Below, one piece after another: positions 9,988 through 17,547 of a stretch of 64,000 nucleotides of DNA. A program made the position numbers and the translations under genes. The stretch is from Bacteroidota bacterium (lineage in GTDB: Bacteria > Bacteroidota > Bacteroidia > Chitinophagales > Saprospiraceae), in NCBI GenBank assembly GCA_020160935.1, contig JAIUPL010000002.1, positions 124,001-188,000 of the forward strand. The letters are read 5' to 3'. The notes under the pieces are model-generated. The model saw only the letters and a list, made by a program, of their open reading frames with translations. It had not been told where the DNA came from and made no database searches. The first letter of the stretch is position 1; each line of letters opens with the position of its first letter.

Positions 9988-10515
9988 TTACCTGATTTTT
10001 ATGAAGTGAAATGTATTGGATTGCCCTTGTGCATTGGAAAACCGCAGGGCGTAGATGCCATCGGGCAGGTTGTGAACTGGAATGGGATAGCGGCCGGAAG
10101 TCGGGAATGACAATGCTGTCAAAACCTCCCGGCCCACGGCATCGAATACGGAGGCATGTAGTTGCAGGGGTGCTTGATCTGCCGTACTAAGCGTTGCATA
10201 CAAGTACTCGGACGCCGGGTTGGGATACAGCAGGATGTCCACGTCAGGAATAATCTCCCCTGTTTTTACAATACCATCAGATGCTGCATTGTGAAAGCCT
10301 TGCCCCAATGCCACTTCATTGGCAGCAGACAAGGTCTGAATGAGCGCCTCTCCGATGGTGAAACTCAGGTTGGCGCCTGAGGAAACGGCTTGCAACGACG
10401 TGCCGGCGCTCCCGACTACGACAGGGCTAAGTTGTTGGGCTATACCAGTCATTGGAAGCAGGACACCGAGCAAGGCGGTGCAACATGCGCTTTTTATCAG
10501 GTGCAACATTTTCAT
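9988..10515 (-). CDS. Small secreted protein with T9SS type A sorting domain
   Basis: 175 aa. Signal peptide at 1-26 (MKMLHLIKSACCTALLGVLL ... GIAQ). A short N-terminal part contains SGANLSFTIGEAL, a motif common in this group of small T9SS cargo. The C-terminal 80 residues are a type A sorting domain: LYPNPASEYLYA, VFDAVGREVL, LPDGIYALRFSNAQG and a final basic FIKIR. The domain directs export through the type IX system and is normally removed at the surface. Likely first gene of a unit with the S74 protein downstream. The mature function is unknown. Confidence 0.85.
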   Translation of the reverse strand: MKMLHLIKSACCTALLGVLLPMTGIAQQLSPVVVGSAGTSLQAVSSGANLSFTIGEALIQTLSAANEVALGQGFHNAASDGIVKTGEIIPDVDILLYPNPASEYLYATLSTADQAPLQLHASVFDAVGREVLTALSFPTSGRYPIPVHNLPDGIYALRFSNAQGQSNTFHFIKIR

Positions 10516-10672
10516 GATTTTTTAGATATTTTGATACTGCAAAGGTTCTCTCCATCCGTCGCATGTGCAATACCACGATCATGTGACACCTTGTACCACT
10601 ATGTTTTTCGGTTCTGAAATGTGATGGGTTCTTACAGCGGTATGGAAAGGACGCTTTACAGGCCAAAACGAC

Positions 10673-10706
10673 AGGAGCCACCCCGGCAATCCGGAGTGGC
10701 TCCTCT
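10673..10706 (-). terminator. Terminator of RNase G gene
   Basis: A 14-bp stem with one mismatch (AGGAGCCACCCCGG, loop CAAT, CCGGAGTGGCTCCT) starts about 20 bp past the RNase G stop. There is little T-tract on the minus side, so read-through is possible. Confidence 0.6.
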
Positions 10707-10726
10707 AAAAATTCTGTACGAATGCT

Positions 10727-12277
10727 TCAATTCAGCCTTATCTCATCCTCATTTCCGTCAAAAAACCTGTAATCCATAATCTGATAATCGGCTTGCGCCT
10801 CGATACGGATCCATTTGTTGTATTTGAAGTACCAGCGCACTTGCTGGCTGATGAGGCCTTTTTTCAGGAAGGCTTCGAGGTAAGGGTGTACGCGCAGGCG
10901 CAGCGGCATTTTCGGCCTCGACTGCATGATGAATTCCAGGTCGCGCTGGATATCGTCGGTGAGCAGGATGCTGGCGTTGATTTTACCCGTGCCATTGCAG
11001 GTGGGGCACACTTCGGCGGTGTCGACCACGACTTCCTGGCGGGCGCGCTCGCGGGTGATCTGCATGAGCCCGAATTTGGAGAGCGGCAGGATGGTGTGTT
11101 GTGACCGATCCTTGCGCATGAAATCCTCCATTTTCTTGGCCAGCAGTTTTTTGTGATCGGGGTTTTTCATGTCGATGAAATCGATCACAATCAGGCCGCC
11201 GATGTCGCGCAGGCGAATTTGCCGGGCAATTTCTTCCGCGGCTTCAAGGTTGACACCCAGAATGGTTTGTTCTACGTCGTTGGTGCTGATTTTGTGGCCG
11301 CTGTTCACGTCGATGACGTGCATGGCTTCCGTTTTTTCAATGATGACGTAGGCGCCGCTGTTCATGGTAGCGGTTTTGCCGAAAGATGCCTTGATCTGCT
11401 TGGTCACGCCGAAAGCATCGAACACGGGTTTGCTGCTGTTGTGCAATTGCACGATACCGACCTGATCGGGGCTGATGTTTTGCATATAAGCCCGGATGTC
11501 GGCATACAGGTCTTTTTCATTCACTACGATACGGCTGAAACCGTCGCTGAGCATATCGCGCAGCACACTGGCCGGTTTGTCGAGTTCGCTGAGCAGTTTG
11601 GCGGGCGGCGTGGTGGTTTTCAGTTGTTTGAAAATATCCTCCCACTGGCCCATCAGGCGCACGAGTTCTTCGTGTAGTTCCTGCACTTTTTTGCCTTCGG
11701 CAGCGGTGCGGATGATGAGGCCGAAGTTTTTGGGTTTGATACTTTCAGCAAGGGTGTGCAGGCGTTTGCGCTCTTCGCCGCTGGCAATTTTTTTGGAAAC
11801 CGACACGGCATCGGAAAAAGGCGATAATACCATGTAGCGCCCCGGAAGGGTGAGTTCGCACGACAGGCGCGGGCCTTTGGTAGAAATAGGCTCCTTGAGA
11901 ATTTGTACGAGTACAGGCCAGCGTTTGTTGAGCACCTGGTCGACCTTGCCCGTTTTGACAATATCCTCCTCGTATTTGAAGTGGTCGAGTTTGTGGGTGT
12001 TGATGCTGCCATTCATCACACCATTGGTCCATTTGACGAGCGAGCGCAATTTTGGCCCGAGGTCGGTATAGTGCAGAAATGCGTCTTTACGGTGGCCAAT
12101 ATCAATAAAAGCGGCATTGAGTCCGGGCATCATTTTCCGGATTTTGCCGATCAGGATATCGCCTACCGTGAAATTATTGTTCGTTTTCTGGTGCTGGAGT
12201 TCGACCAGTTTGCCGTCTTCCAGAAGTGCAAGTTCAACGCCGGATTCAGTGGCATTGATAATCAGTTCTTTATCCAC
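10727..12277 (-). CDS. rng: Ribonuclease E/G family endoribonuclease
   Basis: 516 aa, the usual size of the short RNase G type without a degradosome tail. It opens with MDKELIINATESGVELALLE, followed by an S1-like segment (DILIGKIRKMMPGLNAAFID). The DNase I-like catalytic part carries the two metal-binding aspartates in MHVIDVNSGH and LIVIDFIDM. The Zn-link CPTCNGTG that bridges the dimer is present near residue 405. It cuts single-stranded RNA, including rRNA precursors and mRNAs. The cluster with HU upstream is common in Bacteroidota. About 350 bp of untranslated sequence precede the start, which could serve in autoregulation as in other RNase E genes (inference). Confidence 0.95.
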   Translation of the reverse strand: MDKELIINATESGVELALLEDGKLVELQHQKTNNNFTVGDILIGKIRKMMPGLNAAFIDIGHRKDAFLHYTDLGPKLRSLVKWTNGVMNGSINTHKLDHFKYEEDIVKTGKVDQVLNKRWPVLVQILKEPISTKGPRLSCELTLPGRYMVLSPFSDAVSVSKKIASGEERKRLHTLAESIKPKNFGLIIRTAAEGKKVQELHEELVRLMGQWEDIFKQLKTTTPPAKLLSELDKPASVLRDMLSDGFSRIVVNEKDLYADIRAYMQNISPDQVGIVQLHNSSKPVFDAFGVTKQIKASFGKTATMNSGAYVIIEKTEAMHVIDVNSGHKISTNDVEQTILGVNLEAAEEIARQIRLRDIGGLIVIDFIDMKNPDHKKLLAKKMEDFMRKDRSQHTILPLSKFGLMQITRERARQEVVVDTAEVCPTCNGTGKINASILLTDDIQRDLEFIMQSRPKMPLRLRVHPYLEAFLKKGLISQQVRWYFKYNKWIRIEAQADYQIMDYRFFDGNEDEIRLN

Positions 12278-12627
12278 GATGGAAAGGTTGATGTACCTCA
12301 GGCAAATGAGACCGCAATACTCTATGGACGTTTGGAAAAAGCAAAGTCCCCTCGACCGGCTACCGGGGTCGGTGCGGGCGACAAAAATCAGACCGTCGCG
12401 AGGGTGGATGTACGAGGCGCTATGGCCTCTTGCAAAGGGCTACAAAATCCGCGTATGAACGGGCAGCAAGGGCAATGGAAGTACTCGGTGCGAAGTGCGA
12501 AGTCGATAAAGACTGTGCGCGTATGTCAGGGGTACAACAACATCGAACGGTACTTAACTGCTGAGTTGGGGCAAAACATATTTGGGGTTGAATGCTTACC
12601 TGTCATAGGGAACTAAAAACATACACA
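12278..12627. other. Noncoding stretch upstream of rng
   Basis: About 350 bp without a convincing gene. Long open frames on the plus strand here are continuations of shadows of rng with no recognisable protein content. No clear TAnnTTTG promoter was found. It may be a long 5' leader of rng. Confidence 0.4.
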
Positions 12628-12669
12628 GAAAACTTTCCGGGAGCACAGGGGCTTTTCCGGAAAGTTTTC
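12628..12669 (-). terminator. Hairpin downstream of the mS38-like gene
   Basis: A perfect 13-bp inverted repeat (GAAAACTTTCCGG / CCGGAAAGTTTTC) with a 16-nt loop lies about 75 bp past the stop of the 30-codon gene and ahead of rng. It probably ends the HU-TPR-mS38 transcript. Confidence 0.5.
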
Positions 12670-12744
12670 GAACGACGGTACGTCTGGCGCTGACCCCGGC
12701 ATAAAGCCCGCAAAAAGCGGCGCCACATGCCTGTGGTTCAGTGA

Positions 12745-12837
12745 TTAACGTTTTTTCTTATGGCGATTCTTACGAAGACGCTTTTTACGCTTGTGCGTAG
12801 CAATTTTATGACGTTTACGTTTTTTTCCGCAAGGCAT
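12745..12837 (-). CDS. AURKAIP1/COX24 domain (mS38-like) 30-residue ribosomal peptide
   Basis: A 30-codon gene, ATG at 12837, TAA at 12745-12747. The product begins MPCGKKRKRHKIATHKRKK and continues RLRKNRHKKKR: half of it is Lys or Arg, and it matches the short peptide annotated in Bacteroidota as AURKAIP1/COX24 domain protein, related to mitochondrial mS38. By that relation it should sit on the small ribosomal subunit. It lies between the TPR gene and rng, on the same strand as HU. Its size makes automated gene calling likely to miss it. Family match is by memory of the very conserved GKKRKRHK...THKRKK pattern. Confidence 0.85.
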   Translation of the reverse strand: MPCGKKRKRHKIATHKRKKRLRKNRHKKKR

Positions 12838-12893
12838 AATGCTTAACTAAATTTTGGGTCTGCTTTTCAGCAGACAGGTTATGAGTTGATGAG

Positions 12894-13676
12894 TCAGCGG
12901 GATTTGCAAATCCCTGCAAACTCTTGTGCTTTTGCTGTATTTCCCAATGCATCGTAGGCTTTTGCCAGCAAGCAAGGGGTGTTTGGGTTGTTTTTGCTCA
13001 GCGACCAGGCTTTTTCCAGTCGATCGACGGCGCGTTGCCACTGTCCGGTTTTGATGGCCAGGCGGCCCAGCGCATTGTACACTGCCGGATTGTCCGGGTA
13101 CTTGCTTTCCAGGTCGCGCAACATCAGGACGGCTTGCATCGGGTTGTTGGGCGGCGGGTTTTCGGAGTACACCAGCGCCAGGTTGACACGGTGTTCCGGG
13201 TTGTCCGGATTGAGCGATGCAGCATTTTCAAATGCCTTCACCGCATGGGTGGCACAAAAACTGCGCACCGTTTGATCTTCCGTAGCCACCAGGGCGCTGA
13301 AATAAAGCGCTCCAGCCACCGACCATGCCGTATCGGCATTTTCCAACGCCGCTACTTCTTCTGCGATACCGCCTGCGATGGGCAATTGCCCGGCGCGGTA
13401 CCACCAGCCCGACAGGTCTTTCAGTGCGGAAATACGCGCTTTATCGCTGCCGGCTGCTTCCATTTGTTTTTCCAGATCGGCTACTTCTGCCATCTGACCG
13501 GGTGTGAGGTGTGCTTTGGCGTCGGCTTCCAGCGTTTCCAGGCTGGTGCTTTCTGCCTGCAGGCTGCGCGACTGTTCCGATACTTTTTGCTTCTCCGTTT
13601 TGGTGTCAAAACCCAGATAAAGAAGCAGAAACAGAGCCAGCGCGGCCAGTATTACCGAATATTGTGTTCTATTCAT
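12894..13676 (-). CDS. Membrane-anchored tetratricopeptide repeat protein
   Basis: 260 aa. A short N-terminal cytoplasmic stub and one transmembrane helix (YSVILAALALFLLLYLGF, about residues 6-23) are followed by a coiled segment (KTEKQKVSEQSRSLQAESTS) and at least three TPR-like helical pairs: AFENAASLNPDNPEHRVNLA, YPDNPAVYNALGRLAI and LEKAWSLSKNNPNTPCLLAK. TPRs mediate protein-protein contacts, here presumably in the periplasm. It sits 44 bp downstream of HU on the same strand. No enzymatic motif is visible. Confidence 0.8.
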   Translation of the reverse strand: MNRTQYSVILAALALFLLLYLGFDTKTEKQKVSEQSRSLQAESTSLETLEADAKAHLTPGQMAEVADLEKQMEAAGSDKARISALKDLSGWWYRAGQLPIAGGIAEEVAALENADTAWSVAGALYFSALVATEDQTVRSFCATHAVKAFENAASLNPDNPEHRVNLALVYSENPPPNNPMQAVLMLRDLESKYPDNPAVYNALGRLAIKTGQWQRAVDRLEKAWSLSKNNPNTPCLLAKAYDALGNTAKAQEFAGICKSR

Positions 13677-13720
13677 AAAAAGGGTGAGGCTAGCCCCTGA
13701 TGGGCAGGCCCTGTTCCAGA

Positions 13721-14032
13721 TTAATCTTCAGATTCGTCGTCCGGCAGAGAAGTCACATTTTTCTTGACCTGCTCGGTGAAAATTTTCGCCGGTTTGAACG
13801 AAGGAATGAAGTGCTCCGGGATATCGATCGACTTTCCTTTTTTGATGTTGCGCCCTACTTTTTTGGCGCGTTTTTTTATCACGAAACTGCCGAACCCGCG
13901 AACGTAAACGTTTTCGCCATTGGTCATGGTGGATTTGATTTCCTTGAACAATTCCTCGAGTGTGACGAGTACGTCCACTTTGGCTACGCCGGTTTTTTCG
14001 GAAATAGCGTTCACAAGGTCAGCCTTTCTCAT
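13721..14032 (-). CDS. HU/IHF family DNA-binding protein
   Basis: 103 aa, normal HU length plus a short acidic tail (LPDDESED). N-terminal MRKADLVNAISEKTGVAK is the HU dimerisation helix pair; VYVRGFGSFVIKKRAKKVGRN holds the GFGSF hinge leading into the DNA-binding arm, and IDIPEHFIPSFKPAK closes the fold. It bends and compacts DNA. Head of a unit HU - TPR - mS38-like peptide. Whether it works as HU or IHF cannot be told from the sequence. Confidence 0.93.
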   Translation of the reverse strand: MRKADLVNAISEKTGVAKVDVLVTLEELFKEIKSTMTNGENVYVRGFGSFVIKKRAKKVGRNIKKGKSIDIPEHFIPSFKPAKIFTEQVKKNVTSLPDDESED

Positions 14033-14303
14033 GTTTTATTTCGTTGATTTTGAATGAATTACGAACGAAAGTCGGGTTTTTTGAAAAACGAGGTGCAAAG
14101 TTCTAACAATTTTCGGCCTTCACAAGCTTTTCCGGAAAAAAATAAGACCAATATTGCTTTGAAAATCAGGCACTAAGCGATTTGCCTACCCGTCTCCGTC
14201 ATTTTTACTTTTACGCCGGAAAACTCGCTCTAATTCAGCAGTTTACAAAAAAAATGTCCGAAAATTTGCATTCACAGGGCCATATTATTTTCTCTTGCAG
14301 GTT

Positions 14304-14338
14304 CTTGTTATTCGATGTGCGGTTTTCGTGTAAGTTTG
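14304..14338 (+). promoter_or_regulatory. Candidate promoter of yicC
   Basis: TAAGTTTG at 14331-14338 matches the Bacteroidota -7 element TAnnTTTG. The upstream element is weak (CTTG at 14304-14307, spacing 23). Start codon follows about 60 bp later. Confidence 0.45.
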
Positions 14339-14399
14339 CCGTCCCTTTCGGTACATCTGAATTTTTTTCTATTCTCTTAATCTTTTGACTTTCTGGATC

Positions 14400-15275
14400 A
14401 TGCTCCTATCAATGACAGGCTACGGTCGGGCAAATGCCACTTATGGCGATAAAACGATTTCGGTGGAGGTACGTGCGCTCAACTCCAAAATGACGGATAT
14501 CAAACTTCGTTTCCCTGGAGACTACAAGGAAAAGGAGGTGGAATTGCGCAAACTGGTAACTGATCACGCCGAACGCGGCAAAATCGACGTCAACATAGAT
14601 GTGCAGAATGCCGATGGCGCCGCACTGGTAAGCCTTAATGAGGCATTGTTCAGGGGCTACCACCGCGAATTGAGCCGCCTGGCCAACGAACTGCACATCC
14701 CGCAGGGCGAAATGCTGCAAGCCATCCTGCGTATTCCGAATGTGGTGGCTGCTGCTTCGGGCGAGGTGGATGAAGATGAGTGGCAGGCCATTTGCCAGGT
14801 AGTCACCACGGCGCTCGATAATTTCAAAAAATTCCGCATCCTTGAAGGCCGTTCGCAGGAAGCCGATTTGCGGCAACGCGTTACCAATCTCACGTCTTTT
14901 CTCGAACAGGTGACGCCTTTCGAACGCGAACGCTTCGTTCGGATGCGCGAACGCATGCGCAACAACCTCGAAGAAAATTTCGGCAAGGACAATATCGACC
15001 AGAACCGTTTCGAACAGGAAATCCTGTATTACCTGGAAAAAATGGATATGTCGGAGGAAAAAGTGCGCCTGGCCATGCATTGCAGCCACTTTCTCGAACA
15101 CCTCGACAGCAAGCAGGAGTCGGTGGGCCGTACGCTCAATTTTATTTCACAGGAAATGGGCCGTGAAATCAACACCCTGGGCGCCAAGGCCTACGACGCC
15201 GATATTCAGCGCCTCGTGGTGCAAATGAAAGACGAACTGGAAAAAATCAAGGAGCAATTGGCCAACGTGCTGTAG
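14400..15275 (+). CDS. yicC: YicC/YloC family endoribonuclease
   Basis: 291 aa. ATG 14400 was preferred over an upstream in-frame ATG at 14385 because it gives MLLSMTGYGRAN, the standard family opening. The N-terminal YicC domain (residues 1-155) and the C-terminal DUF1732 domain (about 210-291) are both present; the latter ends with the conserved series FLEHLDSKQESVGRTLNFIS and QEMGREINTLGAKA. YicC proteins are metal-dependent endoribonucleases that take part in small-RNA turnover. Full length, convergent with the FGE-like gene with only 3 bp between stops. Confidence 0.93.
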   Translation: MLLSMTGYGRANATYGDKTISVEVRALNSKMTDIKLRFPGDYKEKEVELRKLVTDHAERGKIDVNIDVQNADGAALVSLNEALFRGYHRELSRLANELHIPQGEMLQAILRIPNVVAAASGEVDEDEWQAICQVVTTALDNFKKFRILEGRSQEADLRQRVTNLTSFLEQVTPFERERFVRMRERMRNNLEENFGKDNIDQNRFEQEILYYLEKMDMSEEKVRLAMHCSHFLEHLDSKQESVGRTLNFISQEMGREINTLGAKAYDADIQRLVVQMKDELEKIKEQLANVL

Positions 15276-15278
15276 GTT

Positions 15279-16187
15279 CTACTTTTTACTTCTCGCCAGC
15301 CGCATACCCGCTGCATGAAAATGCTGCTGCGGTCGGGCATGGTGTCGATTGGCGCAGCGGGCGTGGTAGGCATCGAAATACCAGGCGCCGCCACGCAGCA
15401 CTTTTTGGGCGCCCTCCGCAGGCCCGAGTGGCCAAATGGAGGCGTCGGGGTGCGCATAGGCGTCGGGAGCATACCAGTCGTTGCACCATTCCCATACATT
15501 TCCGCTCATATGATAGAGCCCGAGGCTATTGGGGTGAAGCGAATGCACGGGCAGGGTACACCCTCTGCTCAGGCCGCCGGGTGCGTAAGATCGTGCAAAG
15601 GCCGGGCGCATGTCGGCATTGATGTCTTCAGCGTGTGCAAGGTCTTTGCCGGTACCAAAACGTCGTTTTTTGCCGCCTTCGCGCGCTGCATACTCCCATT
15701 CCGTTTCGGTAGGCAGGCGGTAGCCGTCGGCAGTTCGGTCGAACAGCACGGTGTCGGACGTAGTAGTATAGGCCGGCGCCATGCCTTTTTGCCGGCTCCG
15801 CCAGTTGCAATACGCCACGGCATCGAACCAGGTAATGCCTACGATGGGTCGCTGTGGGTCGAACAAAACGGAATCCAGCACGCGGTAGTAGTCTTTCGAG
15901 CCGGTTTGGTAGTGGTAGGCGTTTCCGGTTTGCAGCCAGGCCGGATAATTGGATTGGGTGGCGTGTACAAATTCGAGGTACTCGCCGGTGCTGAGTTCGC
16001 AAGTGGCCAGGTAAAAATCGGGAACCCTGACGCGATGCACCGGGACTTCATCCGTACTGCCATCTCCGAACAGATCGCCCATGTCGAATGTACCGCCTTG
16101 AATGAGCAGCAGTGTATCGGGCTGCTGTGCCTGTGCAGTACAGGTCGCCAGGAAGAAGGCCAGCCGAAGTATGATTCCCGGCCTCAT
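15279..16187 (-). CDS. Formylglycine-generating-enzyme-like (SUMF1) secreted protein
   Basis: 302 aa with a signal peptide (MRPGIILRLAFFLATCTAQAQ). The FGE-sulfatase fold is clear: IQGGTFDMGD, VPDFYLATCELSTGEYLEFV, PIVGITWFDAVAYCNWRSRQ, YRLPTETEWEYAARE, MSGNVWEWCNDWY, LRGGAWYFDAYHARCANR. True FGEs need two cysteines that bind copper near the C-terminus; only one (RCANR) is obvious here, so a binding or structural role, as in many Bacteroidota paralogues, is more likely than sulfatase activation. It is followed 4 bp later upstream by xseB on the same strand. Confidence 0.88.
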   Translation of the reverse strand: MRPGIILRLAFFLATCTAQAQQPDTLLLIQGGTFDMGDLFGDGSTDEVPVHRVRVPDFYLATCELSTGEYLEFVHATQSNYPAWLQTGNAYHYQTGSKDYYRVLDSVLFDPQRPIVGITWFDAVAYCNWRSRQKGMAPAYTTTSDTVLFDRTADGYRLPTETEWEYAAREGGKKRRFGTGKDLAHAEDINADMRPAFARSYAPGGLSRGCTLPVHSLHPNSLGLYHMSGNVWEWCNDWYAPDAYAHPDASIWPLGPAEGAQKVLRGGAWYFDAYHARCANRHHARPQQHFHAAGMRLARSKK

Positions 16188-16191
16188 GGTT

Positions 16192-16386
16192 TCACTGGCT
16201 GTTCAATTTGCTCACTTCTTCTTCGATGGCGCGCAGGCGTTCGCGACAAAAGCGAATCAAGTCATTGGCCCGCGCAATGGCCGTTGCCAGTTGATCGATC
16301 GGCAGGGTTTCGGCCTGCAGCGCCTGCACGATTTGCTGCAGTTCGGCCTGGGCGGATTTGTAGGTGAGCGTTTCGTCTTTTTTCAT
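16192..16386 (-). CDS. xseB: Exodeoxyribonuclease VII small subunit
   Basis: 64 aa from ATG 16386; the frame stays open upstream into the long inverted repeat, which is not protein-like. MKKDETLTYKSAQAELQQIV, LQAETLPIDQLATAIARAND and CRERLRAIEEEVSKL form the two-helix hairpin of XseB. Several copies bind the large subunit XseA, which degrades single-stranded DNA. xseA is not adjacent. The gene ends 4 bp before the FGE-like gene starts, so the pair is probably co-transcribed. Confidence 0.85.
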   Translation of the reverse strand: MKKDETLTYKSAQAELQQIVQALQAETLPIDQLATAIARANDLIRFCRERLRAIEEEVSKLNSQ

Positions 16387-16404
16387 AAACAGGTGTATTT
16401 TCTT

Positions 16405-16612
16405 TTCCCGCAGAGTAATTTCCCGTAGAGTAATTTCCCGCAGATTTCCGCAGAATACACGCAGATTTCCGCAGATCGTAGAGCACACTAAGACATTGAT
16501 TAATAACAACTTGCGTACTCTACGATCTGCGGAAATCTGCGTGTATTCTGCGGAAATCTGCGGGAAATTACTCTACGGGAAACTACTCTACAAGGAAACT
16601 ACTCTGCGGGAA
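16405..16612. repeat. Long intergenic stem-loop, TTTCCGCAGA-type arms
   Basis: Left arm 16405-16483, loop 16484-16517, right arm 16518-16612. The inner 60 or so base pairs are perfect, built of repeated words such as CGCAGATTTC and TAGAGTAATTTCCCG. The right arm carries one extra unit. The apex stem is CGTAGAG/CTCTACG, shared with the other stem-loops. It fills the space between the SET gene stop and the xseB start. Confidence 0.9.
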
Positions 16613-16627
16613 GAAAATTCAGCGTCC

Positions 16628-17014
16628 TCACTTTTCGAACCACACTTTGCTCTGGTTATCCACATCGCCGTTGTAGTTGATCAGAATTTCCGAACCGGCA
16701 GGAATATCTTTTATGCAATAAAAATCGATGGTGCGCGCCTCGAAATCCATTCCGTACTCTGCATTGGGCTGGTAGGAATGGTTATACAAAGACCCATAGC
16801 CCAGACACAGCGCATACCACTCGCCTTCTTCTCCCCAGTCGAAGTAGTAGTCGTCGAGCACCGTCTGGCGCACATGCGGCAGTTGTTCTTTGGGAAACAA
16901 CAAAATAGGGCATACCTCGATGACCTCTCCCGCTTCGATGTCGCGGGCGGCAAATACGCCCTGGCCATGCAGGTCGGAAGGGGCAACGAAGATGGAGGCT
17001 TGTTGAAGACTCAT
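16628..17014 (-). CDS. SET domain-containing protein-lysine methyltransferase-like protein
   Basis: 128 aa, the minimal SET domain. Motifs in order: GQGVFAARDIEAGEVIEVCP (SET-N), YALCLGYGSLYNHSYQPNAE with the NHSxxPN core that binds S-adenosylmethionine, and AGSEILINYNGD with the catalytic-region Tyr. Short bacterial SET proteins of this form methylate lysines in unknown targets. It lacks the pre-SET and post-SET cysteines of eukaryotic forms. Upstream lies an arm of heptamer repeats, downstream a long hairpin. Target unknown. Confidence 0.85.
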   Translation of the reverse strand: MSLQQASIFVAPSDLHGQGVFAARDIEAGEVIEVCPILLFPKEQLPHVRQTVLDDYYFDWGEEGEWYALCLGYGSLYNHSYQPNAEYGMDFEARTIDFYCIKDIPAGSEILINYNGDVDNQSKVWFEK

Positions 17015-17019
17015 GGATA

Positions 17020-17056
17020 GAGAGTGAGAGGGTGAGAGGGTGAGAGATGTGAGAGT
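17020..17056. repeat. GTGAGAG heptamer arm, 5' flank of the four-helix gene
   Basis: About five copies of GTGAGAG/GTGAGAT-type heptamers. The complementary CTCTCAC array stands at 17481-17547 on the other side of the four-helix-bundle gene, so the two arms could pair around that gene. Confidence 0.85.
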
Positions 17057-17415
17057 TATGGGGAGAGGGATGATTTGATTTTGGAGGTGACTTTGAGAAT
17101 TTCCAGTGATTCATTGGCCAGCCACGAAATTTCATGTTTGTCGCCATAGCCGGCAGCATCGAACAAATCGAGCCAGTACATTATCTCGTCTGCCTCTTCC
17201 ACTACGATGCAAATTTTTGCAAATTTTTCATTTTTTGAACGTCCCCTACAAAAGGCCCTGAAATTAGCCCCTACGGAAGTAGCCGATTTGCACAATTGGT
17301 GGCACAATGTTCTGGTTGCCTGATTGTAAGGTATATGGCTCAGGAATTTTATTGTCCTGACAGCCAATATTCGGGTTCTATCCCTAAATTTTTCATTGAA
17401 TTCTGTGTTTGTCAT
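17056..17415 (-). CDS. Four-helix bundle (S23 / IVS-like) protein
   Basis: 119 aa, typical length. FNEKFRDRTRILAVRTIKFL, RTLCHQLCKSATSVGANFRA, FAKICIVVEEADEIMYWLDL and LANESLEILKVTSKIKSS give the four helices; SATSVGANFRAFCRGRSKNE is the signature of the family first seen in 23S rRNA intervening sequences. These proteins form pentamers and are often found in genomic repeats or near retroelements; their role is unsettled. Here the gene lies in the loop of an inverted GTGAGAG repeat, and its stop is at the edge of the left arm. Confidence 0.9.
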   Translation of the reverse strand: MTNTEFNEKFRDRTRILAVRTIKFLSHIPYNQATRTLCHQLCKSATSVGANFRAFCRGRSKNEKFAKICIVVEEADEIMYWLDLFDAAGYGDKHEISWLANESLEILKVTSKIKSSLSP

Positions 17416-17480
17416 AATGAAGCCTTTATTAAATTAAAAAAACGCACGAATACAAAGCGCTTCGTGCCGCGCTTATAAAT

Positions 17481-17547
17481 TCACTCTCTCACTCTCTCAC
17501 TCTCTCACTCTCTCACTCTCTCACTCTCTCACTCTCTCACTCTCTCT
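17481..17547. repeat. CTCTCAC heptamer array
   Basis: Nine nearly perfect tandem copies of CTCTCAC. The array runs into the stop codon (TAG) of the TPM protein at 17546-17548. It is complementary to the arm at 17020-17056. Confidence 0.9.

Noticed and set aside
11903-12616. Plus-strand open frame reaching into the rng leader
   Set aside because: Mostly antisense to rng, with no domain and no promoter.
16387-16509. N-terminal extension of XseB by 41 codons
   Set aside because: The added part is encoded by the inverted repeat (repeats of REITL) and is absent from the family.
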